Below, piece by piece: positions 8,658 through 17,084 of a stretch of 38,348 bases of DNA. Positions within the stretch are counted from its first letter, which is position 1; every line of letters begins with the position of its first letter. Below the pieces are notes generated by a model that worked only from the letters and a program-made list of their open reading frames with translations, was not told where the DNA came from and did not search any database. Source of the DNA: Mollicutes bacterium. Lineage in GTDB: Bacteria; Bacillota_I; Bacilli_A; RFN20; CAG-826. The stretch is from assembly GCA_022780025.1 (NCBI GenBank), contig JALEXS010000040.1, forward strand, positions 1 through 38,348, given 5' to 3'. Position numbers and translations under genes: made by a program.

Positions 8658-9027
8658 ATCAAAATATTAGCACAATTATATGCATATTTAAATTAATATA
8701 TATATAAATTAATTTGTTATGTTTTGTTACTTTATTAATATTTTATTGATTTATTTATTAATTAAATATTATTCAATTTATTAAAAATATTATAATTAAT
8801 TAAAAATATAATAAGTATTGATATTAGAGTTATATTTTTAAAATAGCAGTGTCAATATACGACTATAACAAATGTTATTTTATAATCCAATATAGAATTA
8901 ATAATAAATATAGTAAATTTTTATTGTTACGAAATGTAACCAAAAAGTAACCATAGGTGCATTTATGTTGAAATGATAATTTTAATAATCAATAATAATA
9001 TGCTTTTTATAGGGGGTAAATGATTAT
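8658..9027. promoter_or_regulatory. Divergent intergenic region with clustered GTAAC/ATAAC half-sites
   Basis: This 370-bp gene-free spacer contains seven related 5-mers. Two lie near the regulator gene (8716-8720 and 8726-8730, reading ATAAC and GTAAC on the minus strand, 10-bp period). One inverted pair lies at 8865-8869/8874-8878. A cluster of three lies at 8926-8930 (inverted), 8936-8940 and 8947-8951; the last two are direct GTAACC copies with an 11-bp period. A possible -10 GATAAT (8975-8980) follows with no recognisable -35, as expected for an activator-dependent promoter. OmpR-family regulators commonly bind direct repeats of 10-11 bp, so these are plausible sites for the adjacent regulator. 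Confidence 0.5.
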
Positions 9028-9702
9028 ATGAAAAGAAAATTAATGTTAGGTTTATTATCCGCTGTTGGTGGATTAACTATTATTGGAAGTGGCTTTAGTG
9101 CTTGGTATTTCGGAGATAGTAATATTGTCAAAAATAGCAATATTGATGCACATGTTACACCTTTAGCTTCCGCTTTTGGTGAAATTACAACATCAGATAT
9201 TAGTGGTGTTTCATTACAATTAGATCAAGGTGGCTATGAAAATGCTAAGGATGTTACTAAAGGAATATCATTCACTTATGGTACAGAAAGTACTTTTAAT
9301 AGCGATATAACCGGTACTTATACAATTAGTGGAGATAATTCTAAGAAAGCTAATGATGCAGGATTAAAGGCAACATTTGAGTGTGTTGTTACTTTAAAGA
9401 AAGAATACGCTGAGTTTATTGAATTCAAAGATGGCTTTTATGGTGAAACATTTACTAGAAGTTCAGATACAGCTGGAAATACAACAATTAACTTAAGTAA
9501 ACCTATTACTTTTGGTGTTGGTTTAACAGAAACTTTTACTTTCCATGTTTCAACAAATGATCAAAAAGTTAATACTGCATTCCAATACAAAGAAAATAAA
9601 AAACCAACAAATTCAACAGATTTTGCAAAACTTTATGCTTTAAATGATAAAGCTAGTAATGTTTTAACTTTCAACTATTCTTTAAAAGTAGTTTCTAAAT
9701 AA
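9028..9702 (+). CDS. Small secreted protein with SipW-type signal peptide
   Basis: This 224-aa exported protein has a basic start, a hydrophobic core and the motif GSGFSAWYFG (residues about 21-30). That resembles the atypical signal peptides cleaved by SipW/ER-type signal peptidases. The mature part is rich in Thr, Ser and Phe and looks like an extended beta protein, with no catalytic motif. It shares weak but repeated patterns with the gene at 10752: N-x-x-I-D-x-x-V-T after the signal, a D-[LV]-T-x-G-I-x-F segment, and KKPT followed by a short helix with LY near the C-terminus. I infer a paralogue pair. A TasA-like fibre role is possible but not shown. AGGGGG (9011-9016) precedes the ATG, and a 3-codon AUG-AUU-AUA-UGA (9020-9031) overlaps the start. 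Confidence 0.75.
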   Translation: MKRKLMLGLLSAVGGLTIIGSGFSAWYFGDSNIVKNSNIDAHVTPLASAFGEITTSDISGVSLQLDQGGYENAKDVTKGISFTYGTESTFNSDITGTYTISGDNSKKANDAGLKATFECVVTLKKEYAEFIEFKDGFYGETFTRSSDTAGNTTINLSKPITFGVGLTETFTFHVSTNDQKVNTAFQYKENKKPTNSTDFAKLYALNDKASNVLTFNYSLKVVSK

Positions 9703-9760
9703 TTGAATTAAAAAATATTTAAACTTATATATTATATAAATAGAAAGGATGGTAATAGTT

Positions 9761-10750
9761 ATGACGGGAAGTAGTCGTTTAATAGATGTTGCATTTTATG
9801 TAGCTTTATTCACTATTATAGGGTTAGCTATTACTTTTTCCTTGCTATTTTTTCTTTATGCTCGATATAAGAGAAAACATATTAAATATGGACATGAAGA
9901 TGAAAAATTATTAAAAGAATTAAAAAGAAAATATAAAAATATATTATCTAAGGATGATCATGATCTAATTGATACTTATAATGATGATAGTAAGTATCAA
10001 TTAGAATATGCTGATAGAGTTAAAAATGTTGAAACATTTTTATATAATCATCCAGAAGTAGAGAAAAAAGATAAAGTTAGATTAGCTAAATTATTAAATT
10101 TAGATGAAGAAAAAGAAAAAAGAAGAAAGAAAAGAAGTAGAATATATACAATTATATTCTCTAGTATATTTATAGTAATTATTATCTTAATAGCTTCATT
10201 TAAATTTAATGGAGAATGTTTTTATTTAGGGGATGAAACTTATATTGTTATTAAGACTGGATCAATGGAAACAGTTAATGATAAGAATACATATATAAAA
10301 GAAAATAACTTAAAGAATCAAATAACTCAATTTTCTTTAATTGGATTAAAGAAAATTAAAGAAGAAGATATTAAAGTATATGATGTAGTTGGTTTTAAAA
10401 ATGATGAAGGTGATATCATAGTTCACCGTATTATTAGAATTAACTATAATAGTGAAGAAAATAAGAATTATTATACATTCCAAGGGGATGCTAATAGTGC
10501 TAGTAATAAATATGAATTAGCAGTAAGTTATGATAAATTTGTTGGTAAATATACTGGATTTAATAATTATGGATTAGGTGTACTTATTACTTATTTAAAA
10601 AGTAGTGCTGGTATAGTTGCTTTATGTAGTTGTATATTCTTTTTAGTTACTTTTAATTATTCAGAAGATGCAATTGATAAAGAATATAAGAAACGTTTTA
10701 GATATGTTGCTGATGTCTATGATAAAGATAAAGATTTAGGAGTTATTTAA
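9761..10750 (+). CDS. sipW: SipW/ER-type signal peptidase I with extra cytoplasmic domain
   Basis: This protein of about 329 aa belongs to the S26B signal peptidases, which use a Ser-His pair instead of Ser-Lys. The nucleophile is S168 in IKTGSM, the His is H222 in GDIIVHR, and the GDAN box is at about 242-245. A membrane segment precedes the catalytic domain and another follows it (near LVTF). Unusually, there is an additional N-terminal membrane segment (about residues 6-33) and a highly charged region of roughly 95 residues before the catalytic part. I chose ATG 9761 because AAAGGA lies about 11 bases upstream; the in-frame ATG at 9749 overlaps that site. Its neighbours on both sides have SipW-type signal peptides and are its likely substrates. 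Confidence 0.85.
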   Translation: MTGSSRLIDVAFYVALFTIIGLAITFSLLFFLYARYKRKHIKYGHEDEKLLKELKRKYKNILSKDDHDLIDTYNDDSKYQLEYADRVKNVETFLYNHPEVEKKDKVRLAKLLNLDEEKEKRRKKRSRIYTIIFSSIFIVIIILIASFKFNGECFYLGDETYIVIKTGSMETVNDKNTYIKENNLKNQITQFSLIGLKKIKEEDIKVYDVVGFKNDEGDIIVHRIIRINYNSEENKNYYTFQGDANSASNKYELAVSYDKFVGKYTGFNNYGLGVLITYLKSSAGIVALCSCIFFLVTFNYSEDAIDKEYKKRFRYVADVYDKDKDLGVI

Positions 10751-10751
10751 A

Positions 10752-11420
10752 GTGAATATACGTAAGATATTATATGTATTTCTTCCTATTATTTCTTTAT
10801 TAACTATTTTAGGTATTGGATTTTCTAGCTGGGCTTTTGGACCTTTAGAAATTGAAAGTAAGAACCAATCAATTGATGTAAAAGTTACTAATAGTATTAC
10901 AAATGGTAAATTACATTTAATTAGTTCACCTGATTTAGTTGTTTTTAGTGAAGGTGTTGGTAAAGTTGAAGATTTAACTGATGGAATCGAGTTTTATCGT
11001 AAAAATAAAGATGCTAATTTAAATGAAGAAGTTTATGTTAATGATCCTTTATTAACGTTAGATTATGAAATTATAGATAGCGAAGATTCAATCGATTATT
11101 TAAATGAATTTTCTTTATTTATTAATATTGATCCTCTTAATAGTGGAGAAAATTCATTAAAGAATTATATTGGTTTAACTTCTAAATATAGTGATGCTGG
11201 AACAACTACAGGATATAACTTTAAAAAGAATATTACTAAATTAAATAAAGATGAAATATATCCTTTAGGTGGATTTAGATTTCAATTAGATTTAAATGAA
11301 ACTATTCAATATATAGATTTAAGTAAAAAACCAACAACATTTGAAAAATATGAAGAGTTATATAATAAACTAAATACTCTTGAAAAATTGTATATACAAA
11401 TATTATTTAGGATTAGTTAA
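10752..11420 (+). CDS. Second small secreted protein with SipW-type signal peptide
   Basis: This 222-aa protein starts at a GTG one base after the peptidase stop, supported by TAGGAG eight bases upstream. Its signal peptide ends in GIGFSSWAFG (about residues 21-30), matching the motif of the two other exported proteins in the operon. The mature chain is acidic and Asp/Asn/Leu-rich with no recognised domain. It shares with the 9028 product an IDVKVT stretch after the signal, a DLTDGIEF segment and a KKPTTFEKYEELY segment near the C-terminus. Placement next to a dedicated peptidase suggests it is cleaved by it and works outside the cell with its paralogue. Confidence 0.72.
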   Translation: MNIRKILYVFLPIISLLTILGIGFSSWAFGPLEIESKNQSIDVKVTNSITNGKLHLISSPDLVVFSEGVGKVEDLTDGIEFYRKNKDANLNEEVYVNDPLLTLDYEIIDSEDSIDYLNEFSLFINIDPLNSGENSLKNYIGLTSKYSDAGTTTGYNFKKNITKLNKDEIYPLGGFRFQLDLNETIQYIDLSKKPTTFEKYEELYNKLNTLEKLYIQILFRIS

Positions 11421-11423
11421 AAG

Positions 11424-14027
11424 ATGAGTAAATGGATTAAAAGAATATTTTTATTTATTGCAACCTTAGTTACTGGACTAAGTTCTTTTGGCTTATCTAG
11501 TTGGTATTTTTCTGAAACAAAAGAAATAAATAAGAAAATTGATAATTCTAATAATAACAATGGTTATAGAATGGATGATATTGAAGAGAATTATCGATTT
11601 GGTAAAGCTAATGAAGATAAGCAATATACAATGTATTTCTTTCCTAGCGCTGCTTATATGTTTTTATATGCTAGATATTTAGAAGATAATACTTTATATT
11701 ATGGACCTCATTATTTACCTGAAGAAGAATTTGGATATAAAGAAGTTTTAACTAATGAATCTGGTAATGTTTTAACTGATAAAGATGGCAATGCTTTATT
11801 TAAATTAAGTGAAAATACAGGTAAATATCAAAATGATGTTAATATTAATAGTGATACAAGCTATGATGGCAGTTATAAATTATTTATAAATAAACATTTT
11901 AGAATTAACGATGAGACTGAATTAGATGGTAAAGCTGGTAGTGGCAGTATTTACGAACATAGTCAAAAATCTGGTAGAACTTGGGGTTCGCCTACTGATA
12001 CATTGACTTTTGATCCTAATAATAAGAATCGCGTGGAGCAATATAATGGTAAAGATTTGTTTTCTTTAGATCGCTTTGGATGTTGGGGTGATTCTTATTA
12101 TTATGGATATAGTGGAGATGAAAATGGTGCTAATGTTACTTTTATAAATGATGAAAAAGCTAATTCATCTAATACTGGAAGATATTTACCAATTAAAATG
12201 ACTGTATCTAACGCAATGTCAATTGATTTATTGAATAAAGTTATTGGTGATGTATTTTCTTCAATGGGAGATATTAGAGAATGGTATAATTTTAGTTTTA
12301 CTAACTGGACTTATGTAACTAAAAATAATGATGGCACTTATTCTTATCCTTATGATTGGAGAAATAATAATTATACGACCGATGCTTTTAAACCAATAGG
12401 TGAAGCTTTTAGTGCTAAAGATATTGATCGTTATTTTGATGTTTTTGAAGACTTATATAAATTTGCTGATGAAAATGGAGTTATTAGATTATTTCCTTTA
12501 TTTTCTAATGGTAAAAAATATAATGCATCTAGTTATACTGATGGTGGTGCTGATTGTTTTAAATTAATCGGCGATTATCAAGATAATAGAAACACTAGTT
12601 ATCGATATTTTATGCCTTCTAGTGAAAGAATTCATGATGGCAGTGATAATTTTTTAGGTACTAAAATACCTAATAGTAATGTACGTTATTACACTTATAA
12701 TTATTTAAAACTTAAAAAGAATCATAATTTTAGTTCTTTAAAAATTGCAATTGACTGGACTGAAAGCAAACCAAAAAATTGGGCTGGAACTTGGCACGAT
12801 ATATATTCATTAGATTTAAATTATATTAATAATGAACTCATTAATAAATATGGTGATGGTCTATATAATTTTTATTTATTCCAAGGCAATTTTGATCATA
12901 AATCTAATGAAATTAGCTATGATGATTTTTATAATAAAATTAAAACTGAAGCAGTAGGCAAAAATGGCTTTAAAACATTAAAAGGCAAATCGATTCAATT
13001 TCTTAATATGCCTGATTTACTTAAAAAATATGAAAAAAAGTGGAATTGGATTTCATATAAATATCCTTCAAGCCCTTACAATGTTTCTCCTGTTATTTTT
13101 GCATTTGAAAAAATTGATGATCCTAAGATTATTGATAATGTTGATATTAAAGGTGAAGGTAGTAATTTAACATATGAATCTATTGATAAATTAGATGAAT
13201 ATATAGTTAAAAAATCAGTTAATGCCCATGGATTTACTAGAATATCATCACCAATATATGGCAGAAAATTAGTTGGCGAATCTTACACTTATTCTAATAA
13301 TTTAAACGAAATGAATCCATATACATATATTGCTAAAAATGTTAATTTTATGAATGCTAAAACTAATTATTTTATTATAGCTTTTAGGGATGTTTATATT
13401 AGTAATGTTAATATTAAAATTAAGAGTGAAAATTATGATAGTGTTGTAGTTGATCCTACAATAGCAGGAATTAATTATACTTATAATCCTGAAGATTTAT
13501 TTGCCAATGCAAGTGAATATATTGATAGAGTTACTTTCTCTACTGGCGATGGTAATAAATATGGTGTTCTTACCTTTAATAATGATGATTTTAAAGGTGT
13601 CTATGATATTTTATTAGTATTTGAAGGTAATAACACATTTGCCTTATATTTTTATCGACATACTAATTTATTCTTGAAAATATTTAGTAATGATTTGACT
13701 AGTTATCAAGATAATTTCTTACTACATGATGAAAATGTCTTAACTGAAGCAGATTTAATCTTTAAAAAGAAATATTTCTTAGGATTAACTATGAATAGGA
13801 ACGATAAAAATAGCATAAGCGGATTAGAGAATCAAACTTTAGAAGATGCTATTATAAATTATGTCTATGAAAAGAAAGGAAATGACTACGATTTAAGTAA
13901 TATTAGAGTAATAGATCACGTTACTAAAACTGTTGTAGCTAAATTTATTTCTAAAAATGGATCTTACGAGCTAGAATGTAATCAAAAGATATATAAAAAC
14001 TATGTATTTTATTTATCAATTGAATAA
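11424..14027 (+). CDS. Large secreted protein of unknown function with SipW-type signal peptide
   Basis: I do not recognise this 867-aa protein. Its N-terminus has a hydrophobic core and the same motif, GLSSWYFS (about residues 23-30), which links it to the co-encoded signal peptidase. The mature protein is rich in Tyr, Asn, Asp and aromatic residues, with stretches such as WGDSYYYGYSGD and many short polar loops, typical of large extracellular beta proteins. There is no LPxTG motif and no C-terminal membrane segment, so it should be released or held non-covalently. It is the last gene of the cassette, three bases after the preceding stop, and has only a weak AGGA ribosome-binding site. An adhesin or matrix role is a guess. 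Confidence 0.7.
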   Translation: MSKWIKRIFLFIATLVTGLSSFGLSSWYFSETKEINKKIDNSNNNNGYRMDDIEENYRFGKANEDKQYTMYFFPSAAYMFLYARYLEDNTLYYGPHYLPEEEFGYKEVLTNESGNVLTDKDGNALFKLSENTGKYQNDVNINSDTSYDGSYKLFINKHFRINDETELDGKAGSGSIYEHSQKSGRTWGSPTDTLTFDPNNKNRVEQYNGKDLFSLDRFGCWGDSYYYGYSGDENGANVTFINDEKANSSNTGRYLPIKMTVSNAMSIDLLNKVIGDVFSSMGDIREWYNFSFTNWTYVTKNNDGTYSYPYDWRNNNYTTDAFKPIGEAFSAKDIDRYFDVFEDLYKFADENGVIRLFPLFSNGKKYNASSYTDGGADCFKLIGDYQDNRNTSYRYFMPSSERIHDGSDNFLGTKIPNSNVRYYTYNYLKLKKNHNFSSLKIAIDWTESKPKNWAGTWHDIYSLDLNYINNELINKYGDGLYNFYLFQGNFDHKSNEISYDDFYNKIKTEAVGKNGFKTLKGKSIQFLNMPDLLKKYEKKWNWISYKYPSSPYNVSPVIFAFEKIDDPKIIDNVDIKGEGSNLTYESIDKLDEYIVKKSVNAHGFTRISSPIYGRKLVGESYTYSNNLNEMNPYTYIAKNVNFMNAKTNYFIIAFRDVYISNVNIKIKSENYDSVVVDPTIAGINYTYNPEDLFANASEYIDRVTFSTGDGNKYGVLTFNNDDFKGVYDILLVFEGNNTFALYFYRHTNLFLKIFSNDLTSYQDNFLLHDENVLTEADLIFKKKYFLGLTMNRNDKNSISGLENQTLEDAIINYVYEKKGNDYDLSNIRVIDHVTKTVVAKFISKNGSYELECNQKIYKNYVFYLSIE

Positions 14028-14061
14028 ATTTAAATATTATCAATTTTGTCAATATAAAAAA

Positions 14062-14076
14062 ATGTAAGCGTTTACA
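14062..14076 (+). promoter_or_regulatory. CcpA-type cre site
   Basis: ATGTAAGCGTTTACA matches every fixed position of the Bacillus cre consensus (WTGNAANCGNWNNCW). It lies 11 bp upstream of the -35 of the transporter promoter. A weaker half match (TGCAAGTGTTTA) sits in the promoter spacer around 14101. Carbon catabolite control of the downstream transporter is inferred. Confidence 0.65.
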
Positions 14077-14087
14077 ATAAAAAAATA

Positions 14088-14116
14088 TTTACAAACAAAA
14101 TGCAAGTGTTTAAAAT
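14088..14116 (+). promoter_or_regulatory. Sigma-A-type promoter of the PhnDCEE operon
   Basis: TTTACA (14088-14093), a 17-bp spacer and TAAAAT (14111-14116). Transcription would begin near 14123, giving a leader of about 137 nt that contains a terminator-like hairpin. Confidence 0.6.
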
Positions 14117-14171
14117 GAAGGCATGAAAAGACAAAAGTCAAATATTATTAAATTAAATTTGATTACTTATT

Positions 14172-14194
14172 AAGGGGGATTAACCCCTTTTTTG
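14172..14194 (+). terminator. Terminator-like hairpin in the PhnDCEE leader
   Basis: AAGGGG pairs with CCCCTT around a short loop and is followed by a T-run. It lies between the proposed promoter and phnD, so it could act as an attenuator. It could also be the end of the upstream secretion operon, which otherwise lacks a terminator. No known riboswitch is recognisable. Confidence 0.6.
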
Positions 14195-14259
14195 TTGCCT
14201 TTTCAGGTGAAGGTATTAAGTCCTTTACATAATGAAAAAACTTTTAGGGAGAGAAAAAA

Positions 14260-15366
14260 ATGAAAAAAAGTTTATGTTTATGTGCTACTTTAGCTGCTTT
14301 AATGATTTGTGGTGGTGCTACTAGTTGTGGAAAAGAAGACACTAAGAGTACTATTAAGATTCAATTCGTTCCATCAAATGATCCTGATACTTTAGGTGCT
14401 CTTGCAAAAAGACTTGAGCCAGTATTACACGAGATTACTCCAGAATATAATTATGAAATCTCTGTTGGTACTAGTTATGGTGCTACTACTGAAGCTTTAT
14501 TATCAAATCAACTTGATATCGGTTTCTTAACTGCTTCAGGCTATGCTCAAGTTACATTGCAAAATAAAGGTAAAGTTGAAGTTTTATTAACTAGTGTTAG
14601 AAAAGGTTATAAAGTTCAAGTTGAAGATTATGTTGGTGATGTAAAAAAACAAATGCAAGCTATGAATGGCGAGATTGAAGGCTATAAATATTTAGGCGAA
14701 CAATCAGACAAAGATGTAAACTGGTATACTTCACAATTATCTGTTGGCAATGCTTATTATAAAGATGCTAATAAAGATGGTAAAATTGATGTTTTAGATT
14801 TAGCTGGTTTAAAAATTGGTAGAATGGATGTTAGTAGTGGTGCAGGTTATTTAAGACCATTAAAATATCTTAACGATATGGGTATGAGCATGGTTGATCA
14901 AACAACTTATGATAAAGCTTCAGCAGAAGAAAAGAAAAAGATGATTATTGGCGTTGAACAACAAAACTATGGTGCTGCTTTCAATAATACTCAAGATGGT
15001 GTTATTGCTGGTTTCTGGGGATTCACCGATGTTAGATATGCTCAAGGATATATTAAGAAAGATAATGCATACTATGGAAAAGAAGAAGCTTTCACAAAAA
15101 CTAAAGTTATCGCTATAACAGATGGTATTTATAATGATACAATTTCAGCAAGAAGTAGCTTAGAAGCTAGTAAGAAAGAAGCTGTTATGAAAGCATTTAA
15201 AACTGCTGTTACTATGACTGAAAAAATCGAAGGTACAGATATGTCACCAAAAGATGTTCTTTATAAAGTTTATTCACATACTGGATATACTGAAGCTAAA
15301 GATAGTGATTTCGAAGGTGAAAGAGAATTCTATCAATATTGTGTTGACCACGATTTGATTAAATAA
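14260..15366 (+). CDS. phnD: PhnD-like ABC transporter substrate-binding lipoprotein with EF-hand-like loop
   Basis: This 368-aa lipoprotein of the phosphate/phosphite/phosphonate-binding family delivers an oxyanion or organophosphorus ligand to the PhnC/PhnE transporter. The signal peptide ends in GGATSC with C23 as the lipid site. The family pattern is clear: an IQFVPSNDP start, GTSYGATTEALLSNQLDIGFL, and a segment near residues 186-200 ending in SSGAGYLRP. Between the two lobes, residues 169-180 form a textbook calcium loop: D169, N171, D173, K175 backbone, D177, D180. It continues as LAGLK like a dockerin repeat. This replaces the short linker normally found there. The ligand cannot be told from sequence; no C-P lyase genes are nearby. 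A strong AGGGAGAG precedes the ATG. Confidence 0.85.
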   Translation: MKKSLCLCATLAALMICGGATSCGKEDTKSTIKIQFVPSNDPDTLGALAKRLEPVLHEITPEYNYEISVGTSYGATTEALLSNQLDIGFLTASGYAQVTLQNKGKVEVLLTSVRKGYKVQVEDYVGDVKKQMQAMNGEIEGYKYLGEQSDKDVNWYTSQLSVGNAYYKDANKDGKIDVLDLAGLKIGRMDVSSGAGYLRPLKYLNDMGMSMVDQTTYDKASAEEKKKMIIGVEQQNYGAAFNNTQDGVIAGFWGFTDVRYAQGYIKKDNAYYGKEEAFTKTKVIAITDGIYNDTISARSSLEASKKEAVMKAFKTAVTMTEKIEGTDMSPKDVLYKVYSHTGYTEAKDSDFEGEREFYQYCVDHDLIK

Positions 15367-15404
15367 TTAAAATATAAATAAATAAAAAAAGAAAAAGGAT
15401 AATT

Positions 15405-16187
15405 ATGATAAAGTTTGATCATGTTGATAAGATATATCCTAACGGATATAAAGCATTAGATGATGTTAGTTTAACTGTTAATGATGGTGATTTTTTATGT
15501 ATCATTGGTTTATCTGGAGCTGGTAAATCAACATTAATACGTACTATTAATAAAATGCATGATATTCAACATGGTCAACTTATCGTTAATGATGTCGATA
15601 TAAGTAAAATAAAAGGTAAAAAACTTAGAGAACTTAGAAAAAATATTGGTATGATATTCCAATCTTTTAACTTAGTTAAAAGAAGTAGTGTTTATAAAAA
15701 TGTTTTAAGTGGAAGAGTTGGTTATCATAATACATTTGAAAATTTGTTCAATATCTATTCTAAAAAAGAGAAGATGCTTGCGTTACAATCTTTAGATAAA
15801 TTAGGTATTTTAGATAAAGCTTTTGTTAGAGCTGATCAATTAAGTGGAGGTCAACAACAACGTGTTGCCCTTGCTAGAGCTTTAACGCAAGAACCTTCAA
15901 TCATCTTAGCTGATGAACCAGTTGCTAGTCTTGATCCTGTCACTACTTTAAGTGTTATGGATGACTTTAAACGTATTAATAAAGATTATCATATTACAAT
16001 TGTTGCTAATATGCATCACGTTGATTTAGCGCTTAAATACGCAACTAGAGTAATTGGTATTAAACAAGGTAAGATTGTATTTGATGGATTACCAAGTGAA
16101 GTTAATGATGATATTTTACTTAATATTTATGGACGTGCTTTAAAACATAGTGAAAAATTAGGAGATGTAGATACTAATGAAAAATAA
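15405..16187 (+). CDS. phnC: PhnC-like ABC transporter ATP-binding protein
   Basis: This 260-aa ATPase powers the importer from the cytoplasmic face. Walker A is GLSGAGKST (residues 35-43), the signature is LSGGQQQR (about 146-153), Walker B is IILADEP (about 166-172), and the switch His lies in MHHVDLA. The closest family is PhnC, given the PhnD and two PhnE partners beside it. Its 3' end overlaps the next gene by 11 bases, showing tight coupling. AAAGGA precedes its ATG. Confidence 0.93.
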   Translation: MIKFDHVDKIYPNGYKALDDVSLTVNDGDFLCIIGLSGAGKSTLIRTINKMHDIQHGQLIVNDVDISKIKGKKLRELRKNIGMIFQSFNLVKRSSVYKNVLSGRVGYHNTFENLFNIYSKKEKMLALQSLDKLGILDKAFVRADQLSGGQQQRVALARALTQEPSIILADEPVASLDPVTTLSVMDDFKRINKDYHITIVANMHHVDLALKYATRVIGIKQGKIVFDGLPSEVNDDILLNIYGRALKHSEKLGDVDTNEK

Positions 16188-17082
16188 TGTTTTAAAGGAT
16201 GAGACTAAATCCAATAAAATAAAAGATTTTTTTCATAAAATTTTTTATAGAAATGTAGTTGTCTCAGTTGATGAATTTAATAAGCCAACTAAAATAATTG
16301 AAAAGAAAAGAAGTAAAGCATTATTATTTACTTTACTTATACTTTTAGTCTTTTTTGGTTCATTTTATTTTGTTGATTTGCCTAATAGAGTTGCTATTGA
16401 TCAATTTGGTATTATTTTTGAACAAATGTTTAAACCAAATCCTTATTCTTTAAAGACTTGGCCTAGATATTGGGATTATTTATTTAATAGCGCAGTTCCA
16501 GCAATTGGACAAACTATTGAAATGGTCTTTATTGGTACTTTATTTGGAACTATTTTAGCTATTCCTTTATTTATGTTAGCTAGTAAAAATATAAGTAAAC
16601 ATTCTTATATTTATATGCCAGTTAGAGTAATAATGGATATTGTTAGAAGTATTCCTACCTATGTTTTAGCTCTTATGTCAGTTGCTTTTTTTGGAATAGG
16701 TTCTACTGCTGGTATTATGGCAATTATCATATTTACAATGGGTATTATGTTTAAACTTATGTTTGAATATTTAGATACTTTAGATATGAATGCTTTTGAA
16801 GCTTGTTTATCTTGTGGTGCTAGTAGATTTGAAGCAGCTAAAATCAGTTTATTTCCTGATGCTAATCCAATGTTAATTTCTAACTTTATTTATACATTTG
16901 AAATTAACGTTAGAGCTAGTGTTATTTTAGCTTGGGCTAATGCTGGTGGTATTGGTTCTTTATTAAAAACTGCGATGGCAGCAATGCAATATGATAAAGT
17001 TGGTGCAATATTAATTCCTTTATTTATTGTTGTATTTATATTGCAACTTATTTCTAGTTTCTTAAGAAGGAAGGTCTTATAA
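16177..17082 (+). CDS. phnE: PhnE-like ABC transporter permease 1
   Basis: This 301-aa inner-membrane permease has a cytoplasmic N-terminal extension of about 45 residues and about six membrane segments. The EAA coupling loop, which contacts PhnC, contains EACLSCGASRFEAA. It overlaps phnC and is followed two bases after its stop by a second, related permease. The two are probably the halves of a heterodimeric channel. Confidence 0.9.
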   Translation: MKNNVLKDETKSNKIKDFFHKIFYRNVVVSVDEFNKPTKIIEKKRSKALLFTLLILLVFFGSFYFVDLPNRVAIDQFGIIFEQMFKPNPYSLKTWPRYWDYLFNSAVPAIGQTIEMVFIGTLFGTILAIPLFMLASKNISKHSYIYMPVRVIMDIVRSIPTYVLALMSVAFFGIGSTAGIMAIIIFTMGIMFKLMFEYLDTLDMNAFEACLSCGASRFEAAKISLFPDANPMLISNFIYTFEINVRASVILAWANAGGIGSLLKTAMAAMQYDKVGAILIPLFIVVFILQLISSFLRRKVL

Positions 17083-17084
17083 TT

